A stretch of DNA of 52,749 nt from Curvivirga aplysinae (GTDB lineage Bacteria; Pseudomonadota; Alphaproteobacteria; UBA8366; Aestuariispiraceae), in the NCBI RefSeq assembly GCF_009711445.1, contig NZ_SMMC01000207.1, positions 1 through 52,749 on the forward strand, in the 5' to 3' direction. Below are positions 1-7,671 of this stretch, one piece after another. Numbering within the stretch: the stretch's first letter is position 1; every line of letters begins with the position of its first letter. Below the pieces are notes generated by a model. It was not told where the DNA came from. It saw nothing but the letters and a program-made list of their open reading frames with translations, and did no database searches. The position numbers and the translations under genes are program-made.

Positions 1-1
1 A

Positions 2-763
2 TTATCTTGGCTGCATTCTCAATGCACTATCTAAACGTACTACTTCCCCATTCATAATTGCGTTATCAGCCATATGCAGCACCAGCTTTGCATACTCTTC
101 CGGGCGCCCGAATCGTGATGGGAATGGCAGAGTTGATGTCAGACTATCCTGCACTTCTTGCGGCATCCCTAAAAGCATAGGAGTACCAAAGAGACCTGGT
201 GCAATCGCATTTACACGAATACCTGTTTTTGCGAATTCACGGGCCGCTGGCAATGTCATACCCACAACGCCCCCTTTAGAAGCTGAATATGCCGCTTGAC
301 CAATCTGACCTTCGAAAGCAGCAACAGATGCCGTATTTACAATCAGTCCTCTTTCTCCATCTTCATTTGCTTCACGTGTTTGCATTTGTGCAGCAGCTAA
401 ACGCATAATGTTAAAACTACCAATCAAATTCACTTGAATAACTTTAGAGAATGCTGCCAAATCACAAGGCCCTTCTCGCCCAACAATTTTCATTGCTGGT
501 GCAATTCCCGCGCAATTAACCGCAATGGCACATGCCCCTAGCTTTTCCTGTACCTCGTTCATTGCCTTTTCTGCACTAATTGCATCGGATACATCACAAG
601 CGATAGCAAGCCCTCCGATTTCATTTGCAACGGCTTGCGCTTTCTCCAATCCCATATCCAATAATGCAACCTTTGCACCTGCGGCAGCCAAGGCACGTGC
701 AGTACCCTCACCTAAACCACTCGCCCCACCTGTTACAACAGCAACTAATCCATTTACATCCAT
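2..763 (-). CDS. SDR family oxidoreductase, 3-hydroxyacyl-CoA dehydrogenase type 2-like
   Basis: A complete 253-residue short-chain dehydrogenase. The Rossmann nucleotide-binding motif TGGASGLG is at residues 11-18, the NCAG motif at 83-86, and the catalytic Ser146, Tyr159 and Lys163 (YSASK) are all present. Asp36-like acidity after the second strand (ALLDM) suggests NAD rather than NADP. The overall pattern, including VNAIAPGLFGTPML and a C-terminal NGEVVRLDSALRM, matches the HSD17B10/FabG-like family that oxidises short-chain 3-hydroxyacyl-CoA in beta-oxidation or branched amino acid breakdown. A GGGAG-like Shine-Dalgarno lies about 10 bases before the ATG. It is divergent from the acetoacetyl-CoA synthetase gene, which fits a shared role in four-carbon acyl-CoA or ketone metabolism. 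The family is certain; the exact substrate is inferred. Confidence 0.85.
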   Translation of the reverse strand: MDVNGLVAVVTGGASGLGEGTARALAAAGAKVALLDMGLEKAQAVANEIGGLAIACDVSDAISAEKAMNEVQEKLGACAIAVNCAGIAPAMKIVGREGPCDLAAFSKVIQVNLIGSFNIMRLAAAQMQTREANEDGERGLIVNTASVAAFEGQIGQAAYSASKGGVVGMTLPAAREFAKTGIRVNAIAPGLFGTPMLLGMPQEVQDSLTSTLPFPSRFGRPEEYAKLVLHMADNAIMNGEVVRLDSALRMQPR

Positions 764-993
764 AACGTTTACGCTCCCAAAACTTGGATAATAATATTAC
801 CTTTCCTTAGTTATTAAAAAGAACACAGGAAAAAGCAACTGTTGAGTATTTTTGCACTATTATGAGACTTAATAAGCACGACCAAGACTTGTCCCCTCTT
901 TCAAGCCGTTGTATTGAATTAATAATAATTAAAAAACTGTGCGGATTAAGGCCAATTTATTGGTAAAACATCTTTCTGAATGGTGAATATAAA

Positions 994-2949
994 ATGACAA
1001 ACCCATTGTGGACGCCGAATTCGGCGCGCGTAGCCAAATCAAATATGTCTGCTTTTATGAATATGTTAGAAGCGGACCACGGGGTGACATTATCCGATTA
1101 TGATGCATTACATGATTTCTCTGTCAATGAATTGGAGAAATTTTGGGATTCGTTTTGGAAGTTTGGCAAAATCGTTGCTCAAACTAAAGGCGAGCGCGTA
1201 ATCGCAGATGCCGATAAAATGCCAGGCGCTAAATTCTTCCCAGATGCGAAGTTCAATTTTGCAGAAAATATGCTTCAAAAACGTGATGGTTCAAATGCTA
1301 TTGTATTTTGGGCAGAGGACAAAGTGAAGCGCCGCATGACTTGGAAGGAGTTATATGATGGTGTATCTCGTCTTTCCCAGGCGTTACGTGACATGGGCGT
1401 TAAACCCGGTGATCGTGTTGCAGGCTTTGTGCCGAACATGCCTGAAACCGTTATGGCAATGTTGGCGGCCACTACGATTGGCGCCGTCTGGACTTCTTGT
1501 TCTCCTGATTTTGGTATAAATGGTGTTTTGGACCGCTTTGGACAAACCGAGCCAAAAGTGCTCTTTACCGCCGACGGGTATTACTACAATGGCAAAAGCC
1601 ATGATAGTTTAGGCCGTGTCCGTGAAATCGTAGCAGGCCTTCCAACCGTTGAAAAAGTGGTGATCTTACCGCTTCTTAGTGATGACCCAATCGAAGCAGA
1701 AATCATTAATTCTGTTTCACTAGATCATTTCATTGCCGATTACGATGCAAAAGAAATTGAATATGAATATACGGATTTCAACCATCCTGCATATATCATG
1801 TATTCATCGGGCACGACAGGTGTACCAAAATGCATTGTGCATTCAGCTGGTGGCGTTTTACTAACTCAAAAGAAAGAGCATATGCTCCATTGTAATAATG
1901 GTTTAGGCAGCCGTGTGTTCTATTTTACAACCTGCGGATGGATGATGTGGAATTGGCTGGTCGCCGCTTTATCTTGTCAATCCACTTTGGTCCTTTATGA
2001 CGGGTCCCCATTCGCACCCGATGCCAATATTCTATTTGATCTCGCAGACGCCGAAGGCGTAAATTTCTTTGGCACAAGTGCGAAATATATCGATGCATTA
2101 AATAAAGCAGAAGTAAAACCAATCGATACTCATAGTCTAGAAAGCGTTAAAGTAATTGGCTCCACCGGCTCTCCATTGGTCGCTGAAAGCTTCGACTATG
2201 TATATGAAAGCATCAAGAAAGATGTACAGCTTTCCTCCTTATCTGGTGGGACAGATTTACTAGGCTGTTTTATTGGCGGCATTCCTACCAAGCCTGTATA
2301 TCGTGGCGAGATTCAAGGTAAAATGTTGGCTATGGACGTTCATGTATATGACGAAAATGGAAATTCCGTTGAGCAGGAAAAAGGCGAGTTGGTTTGTACT
2401 AAACCTTTCCCATCTATGCCTCTTGGCTTCTGGAAAGACCAAGATGGTAGTCGTTATCACAATGCTTATTATGCGGAATATGATAATATTTGGCACCATG
2501 GTGACTTTATCGAAGTGACCGAAACAGGCGGCATAGTCGTCTATGGCCGTTCCGATGCGACCCTAAACCCAGGTGGTGTGCGAATTGGTACTGCTGAGAT
2601 TTATCGTCAGGTGGAAAGTTTTGCACAAGTTAAAGAAGCCTTAGTTATCGGCCAAGATTGGAACAGTGATGTACGGGTCGTTCTCTTCATCATTTTAGCC
2701 GAACAAGCCGAATTAACAGAAGATCTTCAACAAGCGATCCGCAGTCATGTTCGACAACAATGCACCCCACGTCATGTGCCTGCGAAAATCATCGCTGTTA
2801 CAGATATTCCACGCACTAAATCTGGAAAAATCACTGAATTAGCTGTACGCGATGTAGTTCATGGACGATCTGTTAAAAACAAAGAATCTTTAGCTAATCC
2901 AGAAGCATTGGATCTTTATTTAAATATTGCTGCTTTACAGGAAGATTAA
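994..2949 (+). CDS. aacS: Acetoacetyl-CoA synthetase (acetoacetate-CoA ligase)
   Basis: A 651-residue ANL-superfamily adenylating enzyme. It should activate acetoacetate with ATP and CoA to acetoacetyl-CoA in the cytoplasm, feeding ketone-body use or polyhydroxybutyrate metabolism. The N-terminal ACAS-type segment (W-x-P, then FNFAENML) is followed by the P-loop-like YSSGTTGVPK at about residues 270-279, the FYFTTCGWMMWNW stretch typical of acetoacetyl-CoA synthetases, GGTDLLGCF near 420, and the C-terminal PRTKSGKITE motif near 605-614 carrying the acyl-adenylation lysine. Length is normal for the family (about 650). It stands alone on the plus strand, ends in a strong intrinsic terminator, and is divergent from the SDR gene, with 230 bases between the two starts that must hold both promoters. 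Confidence 0.93.
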   Translation: MTNPLWTPNSARVAKSNMSAFMNMLEADHGVTLSDYDALHDFSVNELEKFWDSFWKFGKIVAQTKGERVIADADKMPGAKFFPDAKFNFAENMLQKRDGSNAIVFWAEDKVKRRMTWKELYDGVSRLSQALRDMGVKPGDRVAGFVPNMPETVMAMLAATTIGAVWTSCSPDFGINGVLDRFGQTEPKVLFTADGYYYNGKSHDSLGRVREIVAGLPTVEKVVILPLLSDDPIEAEIINSVSLDHFIADYDAKEIEYEYTDFNHPAYIMYSSGTTGVPKCIVHSAGGVLLTQKKEHMLHCNNGLGSRVFYFTTCGWMMWNWLVAALSCQSTLVLYDGSPFAPDANILFDLADAEGVNFFGTSAKYIDALNKAEVKPIDTHSLESVKVIGSTGSPLVAESFDYVYESIKKDVQLSSLSGGTDLLGCFIGGIPTKPVYRGEIQGKMLAMDVHVYDENGNSVEQEKGELVCTKPFPSMPLGFWKDQDGSRYHNAYYAEYDNIWHHGDFIEVTETGGIVVYGRSDATLNPGGVRIGTAEIYRQVESFAQVKEALVIGQDWNSDVRVVLFIILAEQAELTEDLQQAIRSHVRQQCTPRHVPAKIIAVTDIPRTKSGKITELAVRDVVHGRSVKNKESLANPEALDLYLNIAALQED

Positions 2950-2970
2950 ACTGAAAAGATTTAAACTAAC

Positions 2971-3004
2971 AAAAAGGCCAGATCCACTGATCTGGCCTTT
3001 TCTT
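2971..3004. terminator. Bidirectional intrinsic terminator between aacS and the FliL-like gene
   Basis: A 13-bp perfect stem (AAAAGGCCAGATC paired with GATCTGGCCTTTT) around the 4-base loop CACT, with T-rich sequence on the plus side and an A run on the other side. It sits 22 bases after the aacS stop and just beyond the 3' end of the convergent minus-strand gene, so it can serve both. Confidence 0.9.
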
Positions 3005-3035
3005 TACCCGAGACAAGATTAAGACACTGAAATAA

Positions 3036-3593
3036 TTAATCTTGTTTTAGCCCCTCAGGTGGATCTCTAAATACAAAACGAAGGCCTTTACCACCACATT
3101 CGTATCGCACTTTATCTGAAGCCTTCATCAAATCAAGGTTTTCATCACTGATAATGGTTTCAGTAAACATATCATCACCCAAACGCCCTTCGATCGCCAT
3201 GTGAATTTCCTTACGCGCCATACTCTTTCCAGCGAGTGCATCTTCAAGCAATTCTTTATTCACTGTTAGAATAGTTAAGATGATATCCGCCAGATGTGGA
3301 TGGCGCATACAAATCGTATCGGCAGCTTCCCGATCTTTCATACGTAAAGTTGCACGTAAGTTATAATAACTACCATGTCCGTTGGGTATCATAATTGGCT
3401 TACTTTGCAACCAGGCCACCCCGGGATCATAGTCCGCACGTATATTGCCACTTGAATCCAGAATCTCAGCATCTTCCCTCGGATCTGGTGATGCTTGATC
3501 GAAGAACACATAAAAAATTGGTATACTTAGACATAATGCGCCTACAAGCGACAAAATTAAAAAATTCGTTCGCTTAGATTCTCTTTGAGCCAT
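3036..3593 (-). CDS. Small single-pass membrane protein, FliL-like
   Basis: A 185-residue protein with a short basic N-terminus and one membrane segment at about residues 11-31, then a presumably periplasmic domain. The pattern YYNLRATLRMKDREAADTICMRHPHLADIILTIL...LLEDALAGKSMARKEIHMAIEGRL resembles the fold of FliL, the stator-associated flagellar protein (strand, conserved R/HPHL-D-I, then an E-x-R-x-x-I helix). The match is weak, and the protein is not next to flagellar genes here. It follows the TPR glycosyltransferase-like gene by 33 bases on the same strand, so the two are probably one operon. The call could also be simply a hypothetical membrane protein. Confidence 0.45.
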   Translation of the reverse strand: MAQRESKRTNFLILSLVGALCLSIPIFYVFFDQASPDPREDAEILDSSGNIRADYDPGVAWLQSKPIMIPNGHGSYYNLRATLRMKDREAADTICMRHPHLADIILTILTVNKELLEDALAGKSMARKEIHMAIEGRLGDDMFTETIISDENLDLMKASDKVRYECGGKGLRFVFRDPPEGLKQD

Positions 3594-3626
3594 TTCCCAT
3601 CCCCGTAAACAGCCTGCCCAGCTGTG

Positions 3627-5183
3627 TTAGTCTTCCCCAATATCTGTCATTTCATGCAACTTATGTATCAGACGATCCCGAACGCGATGCATCACTTCTT
3701 GCCAATCTCCCGGACTGGTTTGACGTAATAATGACATAGATCGATACCAAGGGCTATCCCCTCTAAACATTTGCCAACGCCAATCAGGTGCAAAAGGAAT
3801 TAAAACCCAAACAGGTATATCCAATGCGCCTGCGAGATGCGCCACCGCGGTATCAACTGAAATAACCAGATCAAACTGATTTAATAAACTCGCCGTATCC
3901 GCAAAATCCCGAATATGAGCTGAAAGATCTCTAATCATAGGATCAAAACAATGCTCTTTAATCTCACTTTCCGCGCCACCGATTTGGAAGCTGTAAAACT
4001 GAACTCCAGGTAAATCAAGCAGTTGCGCAAACTGTTCTAGTCCTATGGAACGATTATGATCGTTCTTATGATGGGCATCTCCTGCCCATACCAACCCGAC
4101 ACGGATTTGTGGGATAAGTCCCTTATTCAAAACGGGAACATCTGTATCAGGCGCCTTCAAATAAGGAATATTGTTTGGAATATCCTCTAACTTAGGCCCA
4201 ACCATTCGCGGTAAACTCAATAATGGAATAACTGCATCAATATCGTTAGGAAGCTCTTCTCCAAATCCATAAACTTTTATTCCCTCAAATTCAGGGCTGG
4301 ATTGAATAAGGCGCTTAATTGATGAATCACAATAAAAAACAATTGCCCCAGCTTTATTTTGAACTAACGGCAAATACCGACAAAATTGGAGGCTATCCCC
4401 AATTCCATTTTCTGCATATACCATCAATTTTTGCCCCTCCAATGGAGCGCCTTTCCAAATTGGAATTTCTGGAAAATGTGGATGGCAATCATGTAATTGC
4501 CATCGTGCCTCTAACCCTTTAAAACCACTTTCTAGATTTCCTTGTAGTAAATCTAGCAATGCATGATCCCAACGTAATTCCGCACTATCATAGCCAAGTA
4601 ATTCGGCACGACGGAAACAAGCTGCTGCTTCCTCCAAATGTCCAAGATCCCGATGGACAAAACCTAGATTATAATGGATTTGTGGTGCGCCCGGATCCAG
4701 ATCGATAGCGTGTCTATGCGCTTTGATAGCCTCGTCATAGCGGCACAAATCACGTAAAGCATTACCAAGATTTGACCAGCTGGTTCCATCGTCTGGACGC
4801 AACGCTAATCCGCGACGTAAACATATCACAGCAGCTTCAGTCATTTTTCGCCGACGTAACAGAACACCCAAGTTACCCCAAGCAGAGGGAACATTAGGAC
4901 GCTCACTGAGTAATTTACGATATAGAAGTTCCGCATCAGAGTAATTACCAGCTTCATGCGCTTCTATGGCCATACGGAATAAATCCGATGTCGTCTTCAT
5001 CTTACTTGGCGGTGGTGGAACGTCTTCAAAGGAAAAATCTTCATCACCCGGTTTGTCGGATAAAACTCCTCCGTCAGCGCTTCTACGTTCGATATTCATA
5101 TCATCGGTGATACCGAAAATATGCTTCTCCAACGCAGAACGCCCCTCTGGAGAGTTCAAAACTATATCTTCCTTACTACTCAT
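3627..5183 (-). CDS. TPR repeat protein with glycosyltransferase-9-like C-terminal domain
   Basis: A 518-residue soluble protein. After an acidic, low-complexity start (residues 1-60) come about four tetratricopeptide repeats (residues about 65-215) with typical A-x-x-x-Y/F-x-x-A-x-x-x-x-x-x-x-x-P-x-x-P spacing, for example YSDAELLYRKLL and YDEAIKAHRHAIDLDPGAP. The C-terminal half (about 235-510) has the GT-B pattern of heptosyltransferase-like proteins: VGLVWAGDAHHKNDHNRSIGLEQF, then the sugar-nucleotide region FDLVISVDTAVAHLAGALDIPVWVL and the aromatic PDWRW. Such proteins often glycosylate surface polymers or flagellin, but no acceptor can be deduced. It lies downstream of asd on the same strand, with a 116-base gap, and upstream of the FliL-like gene. 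Confidence 0.7.
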   Translation of the reverse strand: MSSKEDIVLNSPEGRSALEKHIFGITDDMNIERRSADGGVLSDKPGDEDFSFEDVPPPPSKMKTTSDLFRMAIEAHEAGNYSDAELLYRKLLSERPNVPSAWGNLGVLLRRRKMTEAAVICLRRGLALRPDDGTSWSNLGNALRDLCRYDEAIKAHRHAIDLDPGAPQIHYNLGFVHRDLGHLEEAAACFRRAELLGYDSAELRWDHALLDLLQGNLESGFKGLEARWQLHDCHPHFPEIPIWKGAPLEGQKLMVYAENGIGDSLQFCRYLPLVQNKAGAIVFYCDSSIKRLIQSSPEFEGIKVYGFGEELPNDIDAVIPLLSLPRMVGPKLEDIPNNIPYLKAPDTDVPVLNKGLIPQIRVGLVWAGDAHHKNDHNRSIGLEQFAQLLDLPGVQFYSFQIGGAESEIKEHCFDPMIRDLSAHIRDFADTASLLNQFDLVISVDTAVAHLAGALDIPVWVLIPFAPDWRWQMFRGDSPWYRSMSLLRQTSPGDWQEVMHRVRDRLIHKLHEMTDIGED

Positions 5184-5299
5184 AGAAGAAGTGTAAACTA
5201 CAGAGGGGCGTTGGGTCGAGTCGAAAATCAGCTCAAATTCAATGAAATACTTGAAATTAGCCTTTCTTCATAAACTCTTAACAGAAGTAGAAATTCTGA

Positions 5300-6316
5300 T
5301 TAAATCAAACCACGCTCAATCATTTTTTCGGCAATCTGTACCGCATTCAATGCAGCACCTTTACGTAAGTTATCAGCAACAACCCACATATTCACACCGT
5401 TTTCAACTGTGATGTCATCACGAATACGACTAATATAAACCGCGTCTTCACCAGCACATTCAACAGGTGTCACATAACCTTCGTCTTGACGATAATCCAC
5501 GACAACGACACCTTCAGCAGATTCCAATACCTCACGCGCTTTTAAGTGATCCATATCGTTTTCAAATTCAATATTCACAGATTCCGCATGACCTACAAAG
5601 ACTGGCGCACGCACTGCTGTAGCAGATACTTTAATGGACGGATCAAGAATTTTCTTGGTTTCTACAACCATTTTCCATTCTTCTTTGGTAGAACCATCAT
5701 CCATAAACACGTCAATATGCGGGATCACGTTGAAGGCAATTTGTTTTGTGAATTTTTCTTTTGTGATCGGATCATTCACAAAAATACCGCGTGTTTGAGT
5801 AAACAGCTCATCCATGGCTTCTTTGCCACCACCAGATACAGACTGATATGTGGAAACAACAACACGCTTGATTTTGCCTGCTTCATGCAAAGGTTTAAGT
5901 GCCACAACCATTTGAATGGTAGAACAATTCGGGTTTGCGACAATACCTTTTTTCTTCCAACCGTCCAAAGCTTCTGGGTTTACTTCTGGAACAACTAATG
6001 GCACGTCCGGATCCATACGCCAGAAAGATGTGTTGTCAATGACAACCGCACCTGCAGCAGCAGCCTTTGGAGAAAACTGCTCAGAAATTTTTGCGCCCGG
6101 TGAAGACAGAACAATATCCGTACCAGTGAAGTCAAATGTTGCTAGGTCCTGAACCTTGATATTCTTTTCATCGCCATATGCCACTTCTGTTCCAACAGAA
6201 CGTGAGGAAGCCAATGCTACCACGTCGTCGGCGGGGAAGTTACGCTCTGCCATGGTTTGAAGAACTTCTCGTCCTACGTTACCTGTGGCGCCTACTACTG
6301 CAACTTTATAACCCAT
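5300..6316 (-). CDS. asd: Aspartate-semialdehyde dehydrogenase
   Basis: A 338-residue cytoplasmic enzyme that reduces aspartyl-4-phosphate to aspartate semialdehyde with NADPH. This is the branch point to lysine/diaminopimelate, threonine, isoleucine and methionine. The N-terminal GATGNVGREVL binds NADP. The active-site cysteine is in NPNCSTIQ (about residue 131), and the catalytic His is in FVGHAESVN (about 241). VSTYQSVSGGGKEAMDEL is the family signature. Length is normal. The gene is preceded on its own strand by a 45-codon Lys/Thr-rich leader ORF and an intrinsic terminator (see those entries), which suggests control by transcription attenuation. Confidence 0.95.
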   Translation of the reverse strand: MGYKVAVVGATGNVGREVLQTMAERNFPADDVVALASSRSVGTEVAYGDEKNIKVQDLATFDFTGTDIVLSSPGAKISEQFSPKAAAAGAVVIDNTSFWRMDPDVPLVVPEVNPEALDGWKKKGIVANPNCSTIQMVVALKPLHEAGKIKRVVVSTYQSVSGGGKEAMDELFTQTRGIFVNDPITKEKFTKQIAFNVIPHIDVFMDDGSTKEEWKMVVETKKILDPSIKVSATAVRAPVFVGHAESVNIEFENDMDHLKAREVLESAEGVVVVDYRQDEGYVTPVECAGEDAVYISRIRDDITVENGVNMWVVADNLRKGAALNAVQIAEKMIERGLI

Positions 6317-6374
6317 TGGTCTGTCTTTCTTTTATCTAAACTTGTTACATTTCAATAAAGCATGCTGCACATAC

Positions 6375-6432
6375 AAAAAAACCGGAGTTTCTGGAACCCC
6401 GGTTGACCTGCTTTATGCAACACAAGAGTTCC
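6375..6432 (-). promoter_or_regulatory. Transcription attenuator of asd: terminator hairpin with competing antiterminator
   Basis: Read on the minus strand, the left arm AACCGGGGTTCC (6404-6393) pairs with GAAACTCCGGTT (6391-6380) with one mismatch and one wobble. Seven U residues (6381-6375) follow: a full intrinsic terminator ending about 59 bases before the asd ATG. A competing segment, GGAACTCT (6432-6425), lies 2 bases after the leader stop codon and can pair over 8 bp (two G-U pairs) with GGGGTTCC in the left arm of the terminator, so the two structures exclude each other. A ribosome waiting on the leader stop codon would cover GGAACTCT and allow termination. A ribosome stalled upstream on Lys/Thr codons would leave it free to antiterminate. 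The pairings are read from sequence; the regulation is inference by analogy with thr, his and trp attenuators. Confidence 0.7.
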
Positions 6433-6434
6433 GG

Positions 6435-6572
6435 TTAATACCGAGTCTTAGTTGTTTTGGTTGTCTTAATAGCTTTTACGCGAACTGGGGAAAGTGTTGG
6501 CGCAGCCATAACTGTCCATACCATCTGTTTAGCTTTTTCAATCACCGCAATCAAAACTGCCGGAGCAAACAT
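6435..6572 (-). CDS. Lys/Thr-rich leader peptide of asd (45 codons)
   Basis: A short minus-strand ORF that starts with ATG at 6572 behind a good Shine-Dalgarno (AGGGA, 8-9 bases upstream) and ends with TAA at 6435-6437. The peptide begins MFAPAVLIAVIEKAKQMVW and ends VKAIKTTKTTKTRY. The last 14 codons hold four Lys, five Thr and one Ile, all end-products of the aspartate pathway in which the downstream gene acts. Later in-frame ATGs at 6524 and 6509 are possible alternative starts, giving 29 or 24 residues. The terminator/antiterminator pair begins 2 bases after the stop, the standard spacing for ribosome-mediated attenuation. Alternatively it is a small protein that merely ends in a terminator. 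I know of no described family for it. Confidence 0.65.
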   Translation of the reverse strand: MFAPAVLIAVIEKAKQMVWTVMAAPTLSPVRVKAIKTTKTTKTRY

Positions 6573-6597
6573 ATTTTCGTTCCCTATTTGATATGCA

Positions 6598-6615
6598 GGT
6601 CATCATATGATGACC
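6598..6615. repeat. 18-bp perfect palindrome in the asd leader
   Basis: GGTCATCATATGATGACC is a perfect 18-bp palindrome. It lies between the candidate asd promoter and the leader-peptide start, about 40 bases downstream of the -10 hexamer. It could be an operator for a dimeric regulator or a 5' stabilising hairpin. No regulator can be named. Confidence 0.55.
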
Positions 6616-6656
6616 CAGTTACTTTCAGCCCAACTGGCCAAAACATCTTGCCCAAT

Positions 6657-6685
6657 TACATAGGGCGCGAGACAGAATGAATCAA
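6657..6685 (-). promoter_or_regulatory. Candidate sigma70 promoter of the asd leader
   Basis: On the minus strand, TTGATT (6685-6680) and TATGTA (6662-6657) are separated by exactly 17 bases. Transcription would start near 6650, about 78 bases before the leader-peptide ATG, and would include the 18-bp palindrome in the 5' untranslated region. Confidence 0.45.
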
Positions 6686-6778
6686 GCGCGTTTTTAAACT
6701 TTTTTCATTTTTTATCATGTTTCGCATTTCTATTGTAACATTATTACTCAAGGAAATAACAAGCAGGCTAAATTTCCC

Positions 6779-6807
6779 TTAATCTAGTGAACCATTTCAT
6801 GTATAGT
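6779..6807 (+). promoter_or_regulatory. Candidate sigma70 promoter of the binding-protein gene
   Basis: TTAATC (6779-6784) and TATAGT (6802-6807) are separated by 17 bases. The -10 box overlaps the GTG at 6806, so a transcript from here would not contain that GTG. This supports the ATG at 6842 as the real start. Confidence 0.4.
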
Positions 6808-6841
6808 GATTAGAAATAATAACAACAAAGCGAGCATCTTC

Positions 6842-7609
6842 ATGCGACTGTTTATCTCATCCATTTTTGTGTTTCTTTTTTCGATCCAAATTAGTATCGC
6901 CTCAGAAATAAAACAAATCCTTTCATCAGATGAGCCCTTGCTTAGCAAGAAGTTACCTGATGGCAGCTCAAAGGGATTATTTGTAGACTTCTTTCAAATC
7001 GTTGCAAAGAATGCAGGGCGAGAAGTCAGTGTCTCTCATCTTCCCTGGAAACGTGCTCAGAAAATTGCCCAAGAAGTTTCAGATGCGACCTTAGGCCCCC
7101 TAACACGCACGAGCAAACGTGAAAGTAAATATAAATGGATTGGCCCGCTCTTCCCCATGCGGATCACATATATGACAACTTTAGACCAACCCGTTGTAGA
7201 AAACCTCGACCAAGCAAGACGTTTAAAAGTTGCGATTAAAGGCGGAAGCGCAGCCGTTTATGCATCAAAGAAACATCAGCTTTCAACAAATATGGTGGAT
7301 GTCGTTTCACAACAAAGCTCAATATTAGAAATGCTAATTAGAAAGCGGATTGACGCCTGGTTAGTATGGGATGTCATCGCGCATCGTACAGTTCAAGAAT
7401 TCGATAGTGGTGCGCAACTGCAAGCTGGCTATACTGACGAGTTAGGCGAACTATATATGGCGGCCTCACCTTCGGTTTCTGACGAAGAAATCGCTGTTTG
7501 GCGTAAAGCGATGGAACAGGCAATAAAGGATGGCGCCTTAAAAGAGATTACAAGTAAGTATCTAGGTAGAGCATATACGCAAAACTCTTCATCCAATGTG
7601 ATGCAATAA
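6842..7609 (+). CDS. Periplasmic substrate-binding protein, PBPb (amino acid ABC transporter) type
   Basis: A 255-residue secreted protein. I start it at the ATG at 6842 rather than the upstream GTG at 6806, because this gives a clean signal peptide (MRLFISSIFVFLFSIQISIA, cleavage before SE) and the GTG overlaps a likely -10 box. The mature part has the type-2 periplasmic binding fold seen in many orphan proteobacterial proteins: KGLFVDFFQIVAKNAGREVSVSHLPWKRAQKIAQE, then LRVAIKGGSAA-like RLKVAIKGGSAAVYA, and a C-terminal WRKAMEQAIKDGALKEITSKYLG helix. No permease or ATPase is adjacent, so it may feed a distant transporter or a sensor. It is divergent from asd and ends at a bidirectional terminator. 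Confidence 0.75.
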   Translation: MRLFISSIFVFLFSIQISIASEIKQILSSDEPLLSKKLPDGSSKGLFVDFFQIVAKNAGREVSVSHLPWKRAQKIAQEVSDATLGPLTRTSKRESKYKWIGPLFPMRITYMTTLDQPVVENLDQARRLKVAIKGGSAAVYASKKHQLSTNMVDVVSQQSSILEMLIRKRIDAWLVWDVIAHRTVQEFDSGAQLQAGYTDELGELYMAASPSVSDEEIAVWRKAMEQAIKDGALKEITSKYLGRAYTQNSSSNVMQ

Positions 7610-7614
7610 GTCAC

Positions 7615-7650
7615 AAAAAAAAGAGGTACCTGAAAGATACCTCTTTTTGA
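7615..7650. terminator. Bidirectional terminator between the binding protein and pheT
   Basis: AAAAAGAGGTA (7618-7628) pairs perfectly over 11 bp with TACCTCTTTTT (7638-7648) around a 9-base loop. Both strands carry a T run after the stem, so it can terminate the plus-strand gene and the convergent rpmI-rplT-pheS-pheT transcript. Confidence 0.88.
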
Positions 7651-7671
7651 TAAGTTAAGACAGAAACTTAA

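Noticed and set aside
6342-6680. 112-codon plus-strand ORF between asd and the binding-protein gene
   Set aside because: It lies opposite the asd leader, has no ribosome site, an implausible Cys/His/Asn-rich composition and no recognisable domain; the minus-strand leader explains the region better.
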